Both the position numbers and the translations under genes were made by a program. From Cohnella sp. OV330 (lineage in GTDB: Bacteria; Bacillota; Bacilli; Paenibacillales; Paenibacillaceae): DNA of 64,000 nt. The stretch spans positions 62,001 through 126,000 of the forward strand of contig NZ_FOKE01000006.1 of assembly GCF_900112065.1 (NCBI RefSeq). The letters run 5' to 3'. Under the pieces are notes generated by a model. The model worked only from the letters and a program-made list of their open reading frames with translations. It did not search any database and was not told the DNA's origin. Below are positions 45,701 to 54,380 of this stretch, piece by piece (the stretch's first letter is position 1; each line of letters starts with the position of its first letter).

Positions 45701-48037
45701 CATCAGGTTGATGTCGTCGCCGAATTCGCCGCTCTTTTGACCGACCGGGTACGTGTACAACGGATAAAACGACTCGTTGCGGGCGAAGGCCTTTTGATAG
45801 ACGTTAAATCCGGTCGATTGATAGAGCACGTCCATCAGCCATTTGTCGCCGTACGACGACCATTGCCAATAGCCTGGACCTTGCGCCCAGCCGCCGTCTT
45901 CGCCGCCCCATGGCGGCATGAGATTGATATAAGCGGGGATGCCGATCTTGTACCATTCCTGCGCCTTCGCCGAGACGAGCTCCCCGCCGATCACGATGTC
46001 GTCGTGAAGGAGCGCGGTGGAGATGACGCCCAGGTAAGCGACATTGGACCAGCCGTGGGAATTGTACGGACTGACGGTCAGGCGGCTGGCGCCGATGGCG
46101 ACATCGTTGGCGATCGTCTGCGTTCTGTCGACGATCATCGTCAGCGCCTGAACCCGGTCGGCTTCGCTTAGCGTGTCGTAGATCCAATCGTACGTCAAGG
46201 CGCTCTTGCGAGCGATATCCCGGTGAATCTGATCGTTGACCGCATAGTAGGTGGGGCCCGATTTGGTATTCCAAGTCGACAAATTGAGCAGACGGGCCCG
46301 CGCATAGGTGGCGTACTTCGTCTCCCCCGTCAATAAATGGATGAAGGCCGCGTAGTACATTTTGTTCGTTTCGGTAGAGACATAAGTCAGATCATCGGTC
46401 TTTGGCTCCGGCGGCGGCGCGTTGGCCGCCGGATTGTCCTGATAAGCCTGCAGCGCCGCGTCGGCCAGCGTTTTGATTCTTTCGAACGTCCGTTTGCCGT
46501 CGCCGTCCTTGCGCGCGCGGAAGTCCGCCAGCTCCGACGCGTTGGTCAGAATGCGAGGATGGGTCGTCGACACCTTGCTCATGATCTGCTCGACGGGCGG
46601 CACCGCGAAGGGAACGGCGTCCGCGTCGATGCGGAACTTGCGCGTATCGCTCCAGCCGGACCAGCCCGCCGTCTTGTGGAATCTCACTCTCCAGAAGTAT
46701 GATTCGCCTGCAGCGAACGTGACCGGAAAGTTGTAGTAGTTGACCGCGATGTCGCTCTTCTGATAAGCGATATTCGCGAATGCGCTGTCCGTTGCGACCT
46801 GCACCTCGTACGAATCCGCTCCGTTGATGAAAGGCCAGCCGAAGTCCGGCGGATTCTGCGTCGTTACGAGGTGATCGATCGGTTGGAAATGCCTCGTGAG
46901 AGCCGGGTCCAGGTTGGTCGGCCAAACGAGCGAGCCCGATGGCGGCGTCGCGGTCGGGGTTGCGGTCGGCGACGCCGTCGGGGAGGCCGTAGGCGACGGA
47001 CCCGCGTCGGCTGCCGTCAAGGAAGCCTGATCGAAGTAGACGTCGGCCGTACCTGTGCCCGACGTGGACAGCTCCAGCTGCACGGCGGTCGTGCCGGCAG
47101 GCGGCTCGGCCGTTACGCTCAGCGTTTCCCAGCTGCCCGTGCCTACCGTCTGAGCGTCCGCGAACTGGTTCCCGGCAGTTCCGATGTAGCGCAGGATCAG
47201 GCTGCCGGCGCCTGAAGCGGCATTGGCCTTAACGGAGGCCGTGTATGCCTTGCCGGCAACGACGGGCGTCTCGGGGCTTTTGACGCTATAGGCGTCCGTT
47301 GTCGAGCCGTCCACGATTCGCAGCGACCGGCTGCCATGATAGACGGTCGAATTGACCGAGACGATGCTGGTTGCGAGCCCTTGATCGACGGCCGTCCAAG
47401 CTGCCGGCCTCGTGCCCGAAGTCTGCTCGAAGCTGGGATTCGGCAGCAGCTCGGTCGTTTTGAACGACACGTCGTCGAAGTAGGCCGTCCCGGTAGGCGT
47501 CGCGCTCGGGATGACGAGCAGGATCCGGCAGAAGACCGCATTGTCGGGCGGCGTTGCGCTTACCGTAAGCGTTTGCCAATTCGGGGAGGCGGTCGTCGTC
47601 GTGAAACCCTTCTGATTGATCGCGTCTCCGTGAATCCCGTCGTAATAGCGGATCAGCAGGCTCGCGCCGCCCGATACGACCTTTGTTTTGACGCTGGCGG
47701 TATAAGCCGTCCCCGGCGAATAATAGATCGGATCGCTGGTCGCCGTCGCGGTCGTAGCGGAGGTGTTGTCGATCAGCTTCAGGCTGCGCTCTCCCGCGCC
47801 GACCGGATCCGCGGAAGATTCGTAAGAGACGTCGGCGTTCGAGTGATACGTCCAGTTTGCCGGCAAAGAACCCGACAGCGTCTCAAAGCCGGCGTTGGGC
47901 GCAAGCTCGGGACCGAGCACCGGATTTGCGCCGGCCGCGCCGGCAAGGGGCGCCGCAAACAGGCTTAAACAGAAGCTAAGCGTCATCAAAAATACGGTCG
48001 AACCGGAAATTCGGCGTTGCCAACTGCGTTTGGTCAC
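42740..48037 (-). CDS. Secreted multidomain heparinase II/III-like lyase with cohesin and dockerin
   Basis: A 1765-residue exported protein. Signal peptide (1-35); two CBM4/9-like modules (about 42-190 and 193-340, each starting 'PN.(G/S)FE'); a Pro-Thr-Ser linker (342-364); a DUF4962-like Fn3-type region (366-480); an (alpha/alpha) barrel with '[13 protein letters not shown]' near 657 and '[14 protein letters not shown]'; a beta-sandwich with '[17 protein letters not shown]' near 866; a CBM6/35-like module (1351-1480); a cohesin-like domain (about 1490-1615); a FIVAR-like helical region (1625-1703); a dockerin with two Ca-binding repeats, '[18 protein letters not shown]' and '[18 protein letters not shown]'. 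It should cleave uronic-acid polysaccharides by beta-elimination; the substrate is unknown. GTG start after AGGAGG. Confidence 0.85.
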   Translation of the reverse strand: MTKRSWQRRISGSTVFLMTLSFCLSLFAAPLAGAAGANPVLGPELAPNAGFETLSGSLPANWTYHSNADVSYESSADPVGAGERSLKLIDNTSATTATATSDPIYYSPGTAYTASVKTKVVSGGASLLIRYYDGIHGDAINQKGFTTTTASPNWQTLTVSATPPDNAVFCRILLVIPSATPTGTAYFDDVSFKTTELLPNPSFEQTSGTRPAAWTAVDQGLATSIVSVNSTVYHGSRSLRIVDGSTTDAYSVKSPETPVVAGKAYTASVKANAASGAGSLILRYIGTAGNQFADAQTVGTGSWETLSVTAEPPAGTTAVQLELSTSGTGTADVYFDQASLTAADAGPSPTASPTASPTATPTATPPSGSLVWPTNLDPALTRHFQPIDHLVTTQNPPDFGWPFINGADSYEVQVATDSAFANIAYQKSDIAVNYYNFPVTFAAGESYFWRVRFHKTAGWSGWSDTRKFRIDADAVPFAVPPVEQIMSKVSTTHPRILTNASELADFRARKDGDGKRTFERIKTLADAALQAYQDNPAANAPPPEPKTDDLTYVSTETNKMYYAAFIHLLTGETKYATYARARLLNLSTWNTKSGPTYYAVNDQIHRDIARKSALTYDWIYDTLSEADRVQALTMIVDRTQTIANDVAIGASRLTVSPYNSHGWSNVAYLGVISTALLHDDIVIGGELVSAKAQEWYKIGIPAYINLMPPWGGEDGGWAQGPGYWQWSSYGDKWLMDVLYQSTGFNVYQKAFARNESFYPLYTYPVGQKSGEFGDDINLMAPDYVSLAITRNASMYQDPVMNWYAQISPYLADEPYSYLYQDSSLAVRPPVEMPTAKYFDDIGWVTMHSSLYDPKRISFYFKSSPYGSWNHSAPDQNALIIMAYGEDLTVDGGFYDSFSSVHNQQYTKQTFAKNAITYDGKKGQKIYEMKASGQITGFATNKDFDAAVGDATTAYNTDPATNIGLDLAQRSVIYVKPGAFVVVDNLKAREPGGSSFEYNLHADKSLVLDADQSGATIVKNQAALKVRLYEPNLTASVTDKYITAAGTEAPPDPNTRFTGRIRQHATFVTPKKEEATIVSTYVPYRVGTTPENIAVEDFATYKKLHFADGTDVYVRKALSGLVDAGSVQFDGIAVAIKGDSVVLTGGTQLSKNGVTLIESTQPATIALSGDELSVTGMNESQVALRKSGVTTVLDESYRALPQGGSVAEAVYKRGVHWTATSDALTLNVDRGQHLLLLDDIPAPAPMAAVSLPVEINGTATSVSLSTYGDGRGGAAGWGQLSIAGGMYEVLEAPEGIVFENNSGVQPVMTIGTNAKIIVPHLTGALKLRSVGSGEKSPADEAADYDALKADLDVFAEAETFSGYEGGDISAYSTRPFLSGGQGISGWNSPGQSISWQLQVPEAGKYDVAIKYAGGWETTNGFAPRLVKLGSQYYTSDLPRTFDWGTKPEYWKAVTIRTGAELSAGPLELKMWNIAGAMNVDWVGLIKSEAQSEPAVKLTAANDSASPGQTASVSLSLDHADPAAGVDLTVSYDPERFSYAEYVKDYAQQAVVVTDDAQNGKLRILAARTGTGTLPASGSFLTLKFQVKASAPTGASTFATSAVKASSESGTVTELAASSVEIAVSNVGALAALIAEAEGLRDQATPGTATGEFFPAALPGLKSALASSIDAAKAVLAQANPTPAQIQSALANLSDAIAAFEANRITASTGDANGDQQFNIADFVQIARYYGKTAADADWSTARAADINRDEVVDIEDLAFVASRIIG

Positions 48038-48260
48038 ACGGATTCGCCTCCTGTTTAAATAAAATCGGATTCAAAACGGCTGTTGCTCTCCTCCTTCAAA
48101 AAGATGGTTTTCATGCGGCCTTCCGTGATGTACGCTTATTGTATAAGGGACGGGCATGGCCGTTACATTCACATTCTTTTCGGAAATTGACTTATTTCGC
48201 CGGAATCCGCAGCAAAATTGAAAACGCTTTAAAATACGTTCGCGCAAACAGGAGGTCTCT

Positions 48261-49064
48261 ATGGAAACCGAGATATTCTATAGCGGCTATGTCTACCACG
48301 GAAAACCGGTCCATAACGAAATATGGCACACGAGCGAATATTATTTGGTCCGTTTACAGACGGAAGGTTCGTGCGCGATCGAGATCGACGGCGTCGCGGA
48401 ACGGCTGTATCCCGGCGATTTTTTGCTGCTTCGGCCCGGCGAGCACTATCGTTTGATCTTGGAAAACGACGAGCATGGCAAGACCGGAAGCGGGGATTTC
48501 TACGCGATCTGCAAAGGGACGTGGATCGATCGATGGGCGTCGAGAGGCTACAAGCCCAAACGGGCGCGCATCCATCCGGACAGTACGCTGCTGGACATCT
48601 GGAAGCTCGTCGTGCTGGAGCGGCGCCGGATCGGCGATACGAACGCAGAACTCGTCGACTGCTTGCTGCGCGCGCTGCTACTGGCGATCGAGTCCGCGCT
48701 CAAGCAAGGCATGGAGGGCAATGCGAGAGCGGGGGTCGCGTACCGGATGAAGCGATATATCGAAGAACACGCGACGCGCACCATCACGATTGAAGAGGTC
48801 GCGGCGAGCGTGCGGCACAGCCCGTCCCGCGCGGCGAAGCTGTTCAAGGAAGCGTTCGGGGAGACGATCGTTCAATTCGCCATGCGCGTCAGAATGTCGA
48901 TCGCCATCGAGCGCATGCAGTACAGCGCGCTGTCCCTGGAACAGATCGCGGAGAGCTGCGGCTTTGGGAGCTATCCTTACTTTTACCGTTGCTTCATGAA
49001 GCGCTTCGGCGTCTCTCCGCGGCAATACCGGGAGCAGTACGGTGATTTCGCCACGGATGTTTAA
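48261..49064 (+). CDS. AraC-family transcriptional regulator
   Basis: A 267-residue regulator. The N-terminal cupin-like sugar-sensing domain (about residues 15-100) shows 'IDGVAERLYPGDFLLLRPGEHY'. The C-terminal double helix-turn-helix domain (about 165-262) has 'ITIEEVAASVRHSPSRAAKLFKEAFGET' and the signature 'LEQIAESCGFGSYPYFYRCFMKRFGVSPRQYR' split over the last 50 residues. It starts at ATG 48261 with AGGAGG seven bases upstream. It is divergent from the large lyase gene across 223 bases, so it probably controls that gene in response to a sugar. Confidence 0.92.
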   Translation: METEIFYSGYVYHGKPVHNEIWHTSEYYLVRLQTEGSCAIEIDGVAERLYPGDFLLLRPGEHYRLILENDEHGKTGSGDFYAICKGTWIDRWASRGYKPKRARIHPDSTLLDIWKLVVLERRRIGDTNAELVDCLLRALLLAIESALKQGMEGNARAGVAYRMKRYIEEHATRTITIEEVAASVRHSPSRAAKLFKEAFGETIVQFAMRVRMSIAIERMQYSALSLEQIAESCGFGSYPYFYRCFMKRFGVSPRQYREQYGDFATDV

Positions 49065-49069
49065 CCGCG

Positions 49070-49118
49070 AAGAGGGCCGCTCCGCGCGGGAGCAGCCCTC
49101 TTGCCGTCCATTTATTTT
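49070..49118. terminator. Bidirectional terminator between the AraC gene and sigK
   Basis: AAGAGGGC-GCTCC (from 49070) pairs with GGGAG-GCCCTCTT (to 49102), with bulged bases; T-rich sequence follows on the plus strand. Confidence 0.65.
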
Positions 49119-49816
49119 TTTGCTTTGTAAAACTCGTGGTACAGCTTCATGAGCGCCCGCTTTTCGATCCGCGATACGTAGCTGCGGCTGATGCCGAGCT
49201 CCCGCGCGATCTCGCGCTGGGTACGTTCGTCCCCGCCTTTGCCGTCCAAGCCGAACCGGCCCCGGATGACCTCCTGCTCCCGTTCGTCGAGAATATCGAG
49301 GTTTTGATAGATTTTGCTTTTTTCGATTTTCAGCTGCACCTTTTCGACGACGTCGTCGGGCTCGCTGCCCAGAATATCCTGCAAAGTAATTTCGTTGCCT
49401 TCTTTATCGGTTCCGATCGGATCGTGAAGGGACACGTCTTTGCGCGTTTTTTTGAGAGACCTCAAGTGCATCAATATTTCGTTTTCTATACACCGCGCCG
49501 CGAACGTGGCGAGTTTCGTGCCTTTACCGACCTGAAAGCTCTCGATCGCTTTGATGAGGCCGATCGTGCCGATCGAGATCAGGTCCTCGAGATCCTCGCC
49601 GGTATTGTCGAACTTTTTGACGATATGCGCGACCAGCCGCAGATTGTGCTCGATCAGCAGGTTGCGCGCCCTGGCGTCGCCTTCCGCCATGAGGCCTAAG
49701 TATTTGCTTTCCTCCTGCTCGGACAGGGGCTGGGGAAAAGCGTTGTTTTTGACATAGGAGACGAGCAGGGAAAGCTGCTTGATGAAGAGCGCAATCGAAG
49801 TAAAGAATCCGGGCAC
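49112..49816 (-). CDS. sigK: RNA polymerase sporulation sigma factor SigK
   Basis: Late mother-cell sigma factor of sporulation, 234 residues. The pro-sequence '[18 protein letters not shown]' (hydrophobic, residues 3-20) precedes '[11 protein letters not shown]', the region cleaved by SpoIVFB in B. subtilis. Region 2 includes '[20 protein letters not shown]' and '[17 protein letters not shown]'; region 4 ends in '[24 protein letters not shown]'. The gene is uninterrupted, unlike the skin-split version in B. subtilis. The start is GTG 49816 after GGAGGAGG; an upstream extension of 24 residues is not family-like. The spoVA genes are divergent from it. Confidence 0.96.
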   Translation of the reverse strand: MPGFFTSIALFIKQLSLLVSYVKNNAFPQPLSEQEESKYLGLMAEGDARARNLLIEHNLRLVAHIVKKFDNTGEDLEDLISIGTIGLIKAIESFQVGKGTKLATFAARCIENEILMHLRSLKKTRKDVSLHDPIGTDKEGNEITLQDILGSEPDDVVEKVQLKIEKSKIYQNLDILDEREQEVIRGRFGLDGKGGDERTQREIARELGISRSYVSRIEKRALMKLYHEFYKAKK

Positions 49817-50028
49817 GTGACGGCCTCCTCCGGTTGTAAGTTCAGGTTGACGCGCGACCATTACCATTGTATGTGGGCCGGCGCCCATCCGTGCCTGTCA
49901 GGGGGAAAAAGGTCGGCAGAGCCGATCGTATCGACGCGAGCCTCCCCACCTTTTCCCATCCATAACCTTCATCTCCTCGGCAAATAATGATTGGGACTAC
50001 AGTCCGAACCGGAAAGGGGATGGCAGCC

Positions 50029-50523
50029 ATGGCGACCAAAGAGGCCGGAAGAGGCCCCGCTTCGTACAAGCCGTTGTCCATGTCGCCCAAGGAATATCAG
50101 CAATTCGCGAAAAGCCGGCAGCCTTCGCGGCCCGTCTTCGCCAATTGCGTCCGCGCGTTTTTGGTGGGAGGCTTCATCTGCTTCATCGGCGAGGGCGTGC
50201 AGCACTTTTTTATGGCTGCATTCGACATGACGAGCAGGCAGGCGGGCAATCCGACCGTGGCCGTCATGATCTTGATCTCGGTCATTCTGACCTGCCTCGG
50301 CGTATATGACAAAATCGCGCAATGGGCGGGTGCCGGGACGGCGGTTCCCGTCACCGGCTTCGCCAATTCGATGTGTTCGGCGGCGATCGAGCATCGCAGC
50401 GAGGGACTCGTGCTCGGCGTCGGCGCCAATATGTTCAAGCTGGCGGGCTCCGTTATCGTCTTCGGGACCGTTGCGGCCTTCTTCGTCGGGATCGTCTACT
50501 GGATCCTGGGGGTGAGTCACTGA
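50029..50523 (+). CDS. spoVAC: Stage V sporulation protein AC
   Basis: A 164-residue membrane protein of the SpoVA channel that moves dipicolinic acid into and out of the spore. A polar N-terminus is followed by 'RPVFANCVRAFLVGGFICFIGEG' and about five helices, with the conserved 'GTAVPVTGFANSMCSAAIEH' near residue 105 and 'GSVIVFGTVAAF' at the end. The start is ATG 50029, nine bases after AAAGGGG; ATG 50020 touches that site. The stop codon overlaps spoVAD (TGATG). In B. subtilis the operon is controlled by sigma-G in the forespore; no promoter is assigned here. Confidence 0.95.
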   Translation: MATKEAGRGPASYKPLSMSPKEYQQFAKSRQPSRPVFANCVRAFLVGGFICFIGEGVQHFFMAAFDMTSRQAGNPTVAVMILISVILTCLGVYDKIAQWAGAGTAVPVTGFANSMCSAAIEHRSEGLVLGVGANMFKLAGSVIVFGTVAAFFVGIVYWILGVSH

Positions 50524-51527
50524 TGCTGCAGGGCAGGCGAACGTGGATCTTCGACAAGCCCCCGGTCATCGTCGGCACGGGTACCGTCGTCGGCCCTGAC
50601 GAGGGCGAAGGGCCGCTGGCGAGCGACTTCGATCTCGTACATCCCGATATGACGATCCAGCAGCCGAGCTGGGAGAAGGCGGAGCGGCTCATGCTCGAGC
50701 AAGCCTCCGATATCGCGCTCTCCAAGGCCGCGCTGTCGAAGGACAAGATCAACTTTTACGTGGGCGGCGATTTGATCAACCAGATCATCAGCAGTACGTT
50801 TGCCGCCCGCACGCTGGGCGCGCCTTACTTAGGCGTGTTCGGCGCCTGTTCGACTTCGATGGAGTCGCTGGCGCTGGCCGCGCTGCTCGTGTCAACGGGG
50901 GCGGCCCGCTACGCGATGGCGGGTACGAGCAGCCACAACTGCACGGCGGAAAAGCAGTTCCGCTACCCGACCGAATACGGCTCGCAGAAACCGCCGACCG
51001 CGCAATATACGGTGACCGGCGCGGGCGCCGCCGTCGTCGCGGCGGAGGGCGACGGGCCTCGAATCACCTCGGCCACAATCGGACGGATCATGGATCTCGG
51101 TCTCAAGGATCCGTTCGACATGGGCTCGGCGATGGCGCCGGCCGCCGTGGACACGATTCAAGCGCATCTGCAAGAGACCGGGCGCGACCCGGGCTACTAC
51201 GACATGATCGTGACCGGCGACCTGGCGTCGGTCGGCCATCCGATCGCCGCCGACCTGCTCAAGCGGCACGGCGTGCCGATCGCGGAGACGCAGTTCAATG
51301 ACTGCGGCCTGCTCGTCTACGACATCGCCAAGCAGACGGTCCAGGCAGGGGGGAGCGGCTGCGCCTGCTCCGCGACCGTCGCATACGGACATTTGCTCAA
51401 GCGTATCTCGAAAGGCGAGTTGAAGCGGCTGCTCGTCGTGGCGACGGGCGCGCTGCTCTCGCCGCTGTCCTTTCAGCAGGGCGAGAGCATCCCCTGCATC
51501 GCGCATGCCGTATCCATCGAAAGCTAA
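50523..51527 (+). CDS. spoVAD: Stage V sporulation protein AD
   Basis: A 334-residue soluble protein with a thiolase fold that binds dipicolinic acid for uptake into the spore. The segment '[19 protein letters not shown]' contains the Cys of the old thiolase site, '[17 protein letters not shown]' and '[16 protein letters not shown]' follow, and the C-terminus contains '[17 protein letters not shown]'. Length agrees with the family. Translation is coupled to spoVAC through the TGATG overlap. spoVAE begins 24 bases after the stop codon. Confidence 0.97.
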   Translation: MLQGRRTWIFDKPPVIVGTGTVVGPDEGEGPLASDFDLVHPDMTIQQPSWEKAERLMLEQASDIALSKAALSKDKINFYVGGDLINQIISSTFAARTLGAPYLGVFGACSTSMESLALAALLVSTGAARYAMAGTSSHNCTAEKQFRYPTEYGSQKPPTAQYTVTGAGAAVVAAEGDGPRITSATIGRIMDLGLKDPFDMGSAMAPAAVDTIQAHLQETGRDPGYYDMIVTGDLASVGHPIAADLLKRHGVPIAETQFNDCGLLVYDIAKQTVQAGGSGCACSATVAYGHLLKRISKGELKRLLVVATGALLSPLSFQQGESIPCIAHAVSIES

Positions 51528-51550
51528 TCGATCCGAAGGAGGAACAAACG

Positions 51551-51901
51551 ATGCAATATTTGTGGGCATTCCTGGTCGGCGGAGCGATCTGCATCGTCGG
51601 CCAGCTGCTATTCGACGTCGCCAAGCTGACGCCCGCGCATACGATGGCTACGCTCGTCGTGGCCGGCGCGGTGTTGGACGGCCTCGGACTGTACGATCCG
51701 CTCGTCGATTTCGCGGGCGCCGGCGCGACCGTCCCGATCACGAGCTTCGGCAACGCGCTCGTCCACGGCGCGCTGAGCGAGCTGCAGGAGGTCGGATGGA
51801 TCGGGATCATAACCGGCATCTTCCAAATTACGAGCGCCGGCATCTCCGCGGCGATTATTTTCTCGTTTTTGGCGGCGCTGGCGGTCAAGCCGAAGGGATG
51901 A
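51551..51901 (+). CDS. spoVAE: Stage V sporulation protein AE
   Basis: A 116-residue membrane protein, the third subunit of the minimal SpoVA channel. Helices lie at about residues 3-22, 31-48, 58-78 and 88-112. '[21 protein letters not shown]' near residue 55 is the loop shared with SpoVAC. AAGGAGG precedes the ATG at a good distance. The operon contains no spoVAA, spoVAB or spoVAF homologue in this window, as is common for minimal AC-AD-AE versions. Confidence 0.95.
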   Translation: MQYLWAFLVGGAICIVGQLLFDVAKLTPAHTMATLVVAGAVLDGLGLYDPLVDFAGAGATVPITSFGNALVHGALSELQEVGWIGIITGIFQITSAGISAAIIFSFLAALAVKPKG

Positions 51902-52046
51902 ATGTTAATTTAGGTAAATTTTAGGCGTCTTGATCGGAGAGACGACACGTTGAATTGCGACTGCCCGCAGGCCGCCGCGTTTTGCCCGCGGGCGCGGGGT
52001 GCCGCGCTCCGTATCGCTTTTCGGGACGCCATGCCTATTTCCAACT

Positions 52047-52080
52047 GCCGGTTCGCCTAGCGCGAATTGGCTTTTTTTCT
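52047..52080 (+). terminator. Terminator of the spoVA operon
   Basis: GCCGGTTCGC (52047-52056) pairs with GCGAATTGGC (52062-52071), including two G-U pairs, five-base loop, followed by seven T. The other 180 bases between spoVAE and this stem-loop hold only GC-rich sequence without a recognisable gene. Confidence 0.8.
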
Positions 52081-52104
52081 ATGATTATTTGGAGTTTTGC
52101 AAAA

Positions 52105-52134
52105 TTGTAGTCCCGAATCCCCATCAAGTATAAT
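52105..52134 (+). promoter_or_regulatory. Putative promoter of the MoxR-DUF58-transglutaminase genes
   Basis: TTGTAG (52105-52110), 18 bases, consensus TATAAT (52129-52134), about 45 bases before the MoxR start. Confidence 0.55.
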
Positions 52135-52182
52135 AGTAGAGTAGCGTCCGACTACCGCCAGATCCCATTAGGAGGGACCTCA

Positions 52183-53136
52183 ATGGAACAACAGACCGCC
52201 ATGCAACTGTTAGATTCGATCAGACGCAACATGGAATCTTGCATATACGGAAAAAAAGACGAGATCGCCTGGCTGCTAACCGCGCTGGTCGCGGGTGGAC
52301 ACGTGCTGATCGAGGACGTGCCGGGCACCGGCAAGACGCAGCTCGTCAAGGCGCTCGCCCGATCGATCGGCGGTTCGTTCCATCGGATCCAATGCAATCC
52401 CGATCTGCTGCCCACCGACATTACCGGCGTATCCATTTATCATCCGAAGCAGGAGCAGTTCGTGTTCAGGCCTGGACCGGTCATGTCCAACCTGCTGCTC
52501 GCCGACGAGATCAACCGGGCGACGACCAAGACGCAGTCCGCTCTGCTCGAGGCGATGGAGGAGCGTCACGTGTCCGTTGACGGCGTCACTTATCCGCTGC
52601 CGCAGCCTTTTATTTTATTCGCCACGCAGAACCCGATCGAATTCGAAGGCACCTACAACTTGCCGGAGGCGCAGCTTGACCGTTTCTTGATGAAAATCTC
52701 GCTCGGCTATCCGGACGAAGAATCGGAGAAACGACTGGTGCTCGAGCCAGGGTCGTCGCGCGCGGCGGACCAGCTCGAATCCGTCGCCATGGCGGAGGAC
52801 GTCGTGAGCATTCAGCGGCTGGCGGCAGGCTGCCACCTGGACGGCGGCGTGGCCGACTACCTGGTACAGCTGATCCGCGCGACGCGCAAGCATCCTTCGG
52901 TGCTGCTCGGCGCCAGCCCGCGCGCCTCGGTGGCGCTCGCGGCCTGCGCGAAGGCGTATGCTTTCCTTCAGCACCGCAGCTACGTCATTCCGGACGATAT
53001 TAAGATATCCGCGCCGTTCGTCCTCGCGCACCGTCTCCACCTGCGGTCCGAAGCCCGCATGCAGGGCGCTACGGCCGGAGGCGTCCTGCAGGAAGTCCTG
53101 AAGCAGCTGCCGGTGCCGGTAGCGCTGGAGCGTTGA
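52183..53136 (+). CDS. MoxR family AAA+ ATPase
   Basis: A 317-residue cytosolic AAA+ ATPase. Walker A 'EDVPGTGKTQLVKAL' is near residues 44-58, Walker B 'NLLLADEINRATTKTQSALL' near residues 105-124, sensor 1 'FATQNPIEFEGTYNLPEAQLD' near 146, and the C-terminal helical lid ends at residue 317. MoxR ATPases act as chaperones that insert cofactors or metals and usually travel with DUF58 proteins, as here. AGGAGG precedes the ATG. The DUF58 gene begins within a few bases of the stop codon, so they are co-expressed. Confidence 0.95.
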   Translation: MEQQTAMQLLDSIRRNMESCIYGKKDEIAWLLTALVAGGHVLIEDVPGTGKTQLVKALARSIGGSFHRIQCNPDLLPTDITGVSIYHPKQEQFVFRPGPVMSNLLLADEINRATTKTQSALLEAMEERHVSVDGVTYPLPQPFILFATQNPIEFEGTYNLPEAQLDRFLMKISLGYPDEESEKRLVLEPGSSRAADQLESVAMAEDVVSIQRLAAGCHLDGGVADYLVQLIRATRKHPSVLLGASPRASVALAACAKAYAFLQHRSYVIPDDIKISAPFVLAHRLHLRSEARMQGATAGGVLQEVLKQLPVPVALER

Positions 53137-53138
53137 GC

Positions 53139-54380
53139 ATGAAGCGCCTGCCTCAGGTCCGCTTCGGCTGGTTCTGCGGGATTTTGTACTTAATGGCCTT
53201 ATCGTTCGTCGTATTTCAAGGCGGCAAAACGTCGTTGATGTTGTTCGTCATCATGAACGGCCTCGGCCTTTATCTGCTCCTCGGACGGTGGAGCGGCATC
53301 GGCGGCATTCAGGGCAAGCGCGCGCTCGGCGCGGGTTTCGGCCAAGACGGTCTGTTTGCGGCCGGGTCTCGGCTCAAGGTCCGCTTGCAGATGCATGTCC
53401 CTGGCTTCTGGCCGCTGCCGTACGTAATCGTGCGCGAGCGGCTGGTCCGCTTGAGCGGCTCGGATCTCCAGGAGTACGAGCTGTCCTTCGTGCCCGACTA
53501 CAAGCGGCGCGGCCAGGTCGAATACGAATCGGCGCCGCTCCGGCGCGGACGCTACAAGTTTTTGGAGACCAAATGCTCGACCCGGGATATTTTCGGGCTG
53601 TTCGAGCATCAAGGCGCATTCCGGGAGGAGCTGCAGATCAAGGTGCTCCCGCGAACGGTCGAGCTGCAGGAGTGGCGTCATCTGAGGAAGGCGCGCACCG
53701 GCCAGATCGAACAGCGCGCCAGCTCCCTCTGGGCGAGGGAGACGACGCAGATCGACGGCGTCAGAGACTACATCCACGGCGACCGGATGTCTCGCATCCA
53801 CTGGAACGCTACCGCCCGCACGGGGCAGTGGAAGTCCAAGGAATACGAGCGCGAGGCGCTGCCCCGATTCGTCATCGTGCTGGACCGGCGGGCGGGCGCT
53901 TACCGCAGCGCCGAAGCGTTCGAGCTGGCCGTATCGACGGCGACCTCGCTGTTGAATCTCGCGCTGCGAAGGGGAATGCCGGTCGGCTTCGTGTCCGCAG
54001 GCAAGGACATCGCATGGTTCGGCGCCGGCAAGATGCCGGTGAACCGGGAGCTGCTGATGGAGCATCTCATCGACGTCGAGGCCGACGGAGAGGACGCGCT
54101 GGACCGCGTGCTCCGCAAGACGGCGGAGAAGTTCGAAGCAGGGGCAAGTTACGTGCTCGTCAGTCCGTCGATGGAGGACGAGACGCTGTTCGCGCTCGAG
54201 GGACTGTCGGCGAGACGTACCGGCCCTAGCCATATCCATATCGCGGAGCGGACGCCGCAGGCCGAGCCGCCCGAACGTCTGCAGCAGTGGGCGCGAACTT
54301 TCCGCGGCAGGCAATGGGAGCTCTGCTCGATTACGCGCCTGGAGGATCTTCCGAAGGCATTGGAGGCGGGCACCGCTTGA
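53139..54380 (+). CDS. DUF58 domain-containing protein
   Basis: A 413-residue protein. Two helices near residues 8-28 and 33-50 hold it in the membrane; the DUF58 signature 'GVRDYIHGDRMSRIHWNATARTGQWKSKEYE' is spread over about residues 208-238, followed by a von Willebrand-like fold ('FVIVLDRRAGAYRSAEAF', with an incomplete MIDAS). The role is unknown but linked to MoxR. The start is ATG 53139, after GGAG at nine bases; TTG 53133 overlaps the upstream stop and is less likely. Its stop codon overlaps a TTG start of the transglutaminase gene. Confidence 0.9.
   Translation: MKRLPQVRFGWFCGILYLMALSFVVFQGGKTSLMLFVIMNGLGLYLLLGRWSGIGGIQGKRALGAGFGQDGLFAAGSRLKVRLQMHVPGFWPLPYVIVRERLVRLSGSDLQEYELSFVPDYKRRGQVEYESAPLRRGRYKFLETKCSTRDIFGLFEHQGAFREELQIKVLPRTVELQEWRHLRKARTGQIEQRASSLWARETTQIDGVRDYIHGDRMSRIHWNATARTGQWKSKEYEREALPRFVIVLDRRAGAYRSAEAFELAVSTATSLLNLALRRGMPVGFVSAGKDIAWFGAGKMPVNRELLMEHLIDVEADGEDALDRVLRKTAEKFEAGASYVLVSPSMEDETLFALEGLSARRTGPSHIHIAERTPQAEPPERLQQWARTFRGRQWELCSITRLEDLPKALEAGTA

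Noticed and set aside
46945-47010. Tandem repeat at DNA level
   Set aside because: It encodes the Pro-Thr-Ser linker of the large lyase and is explained by protein low complexity.
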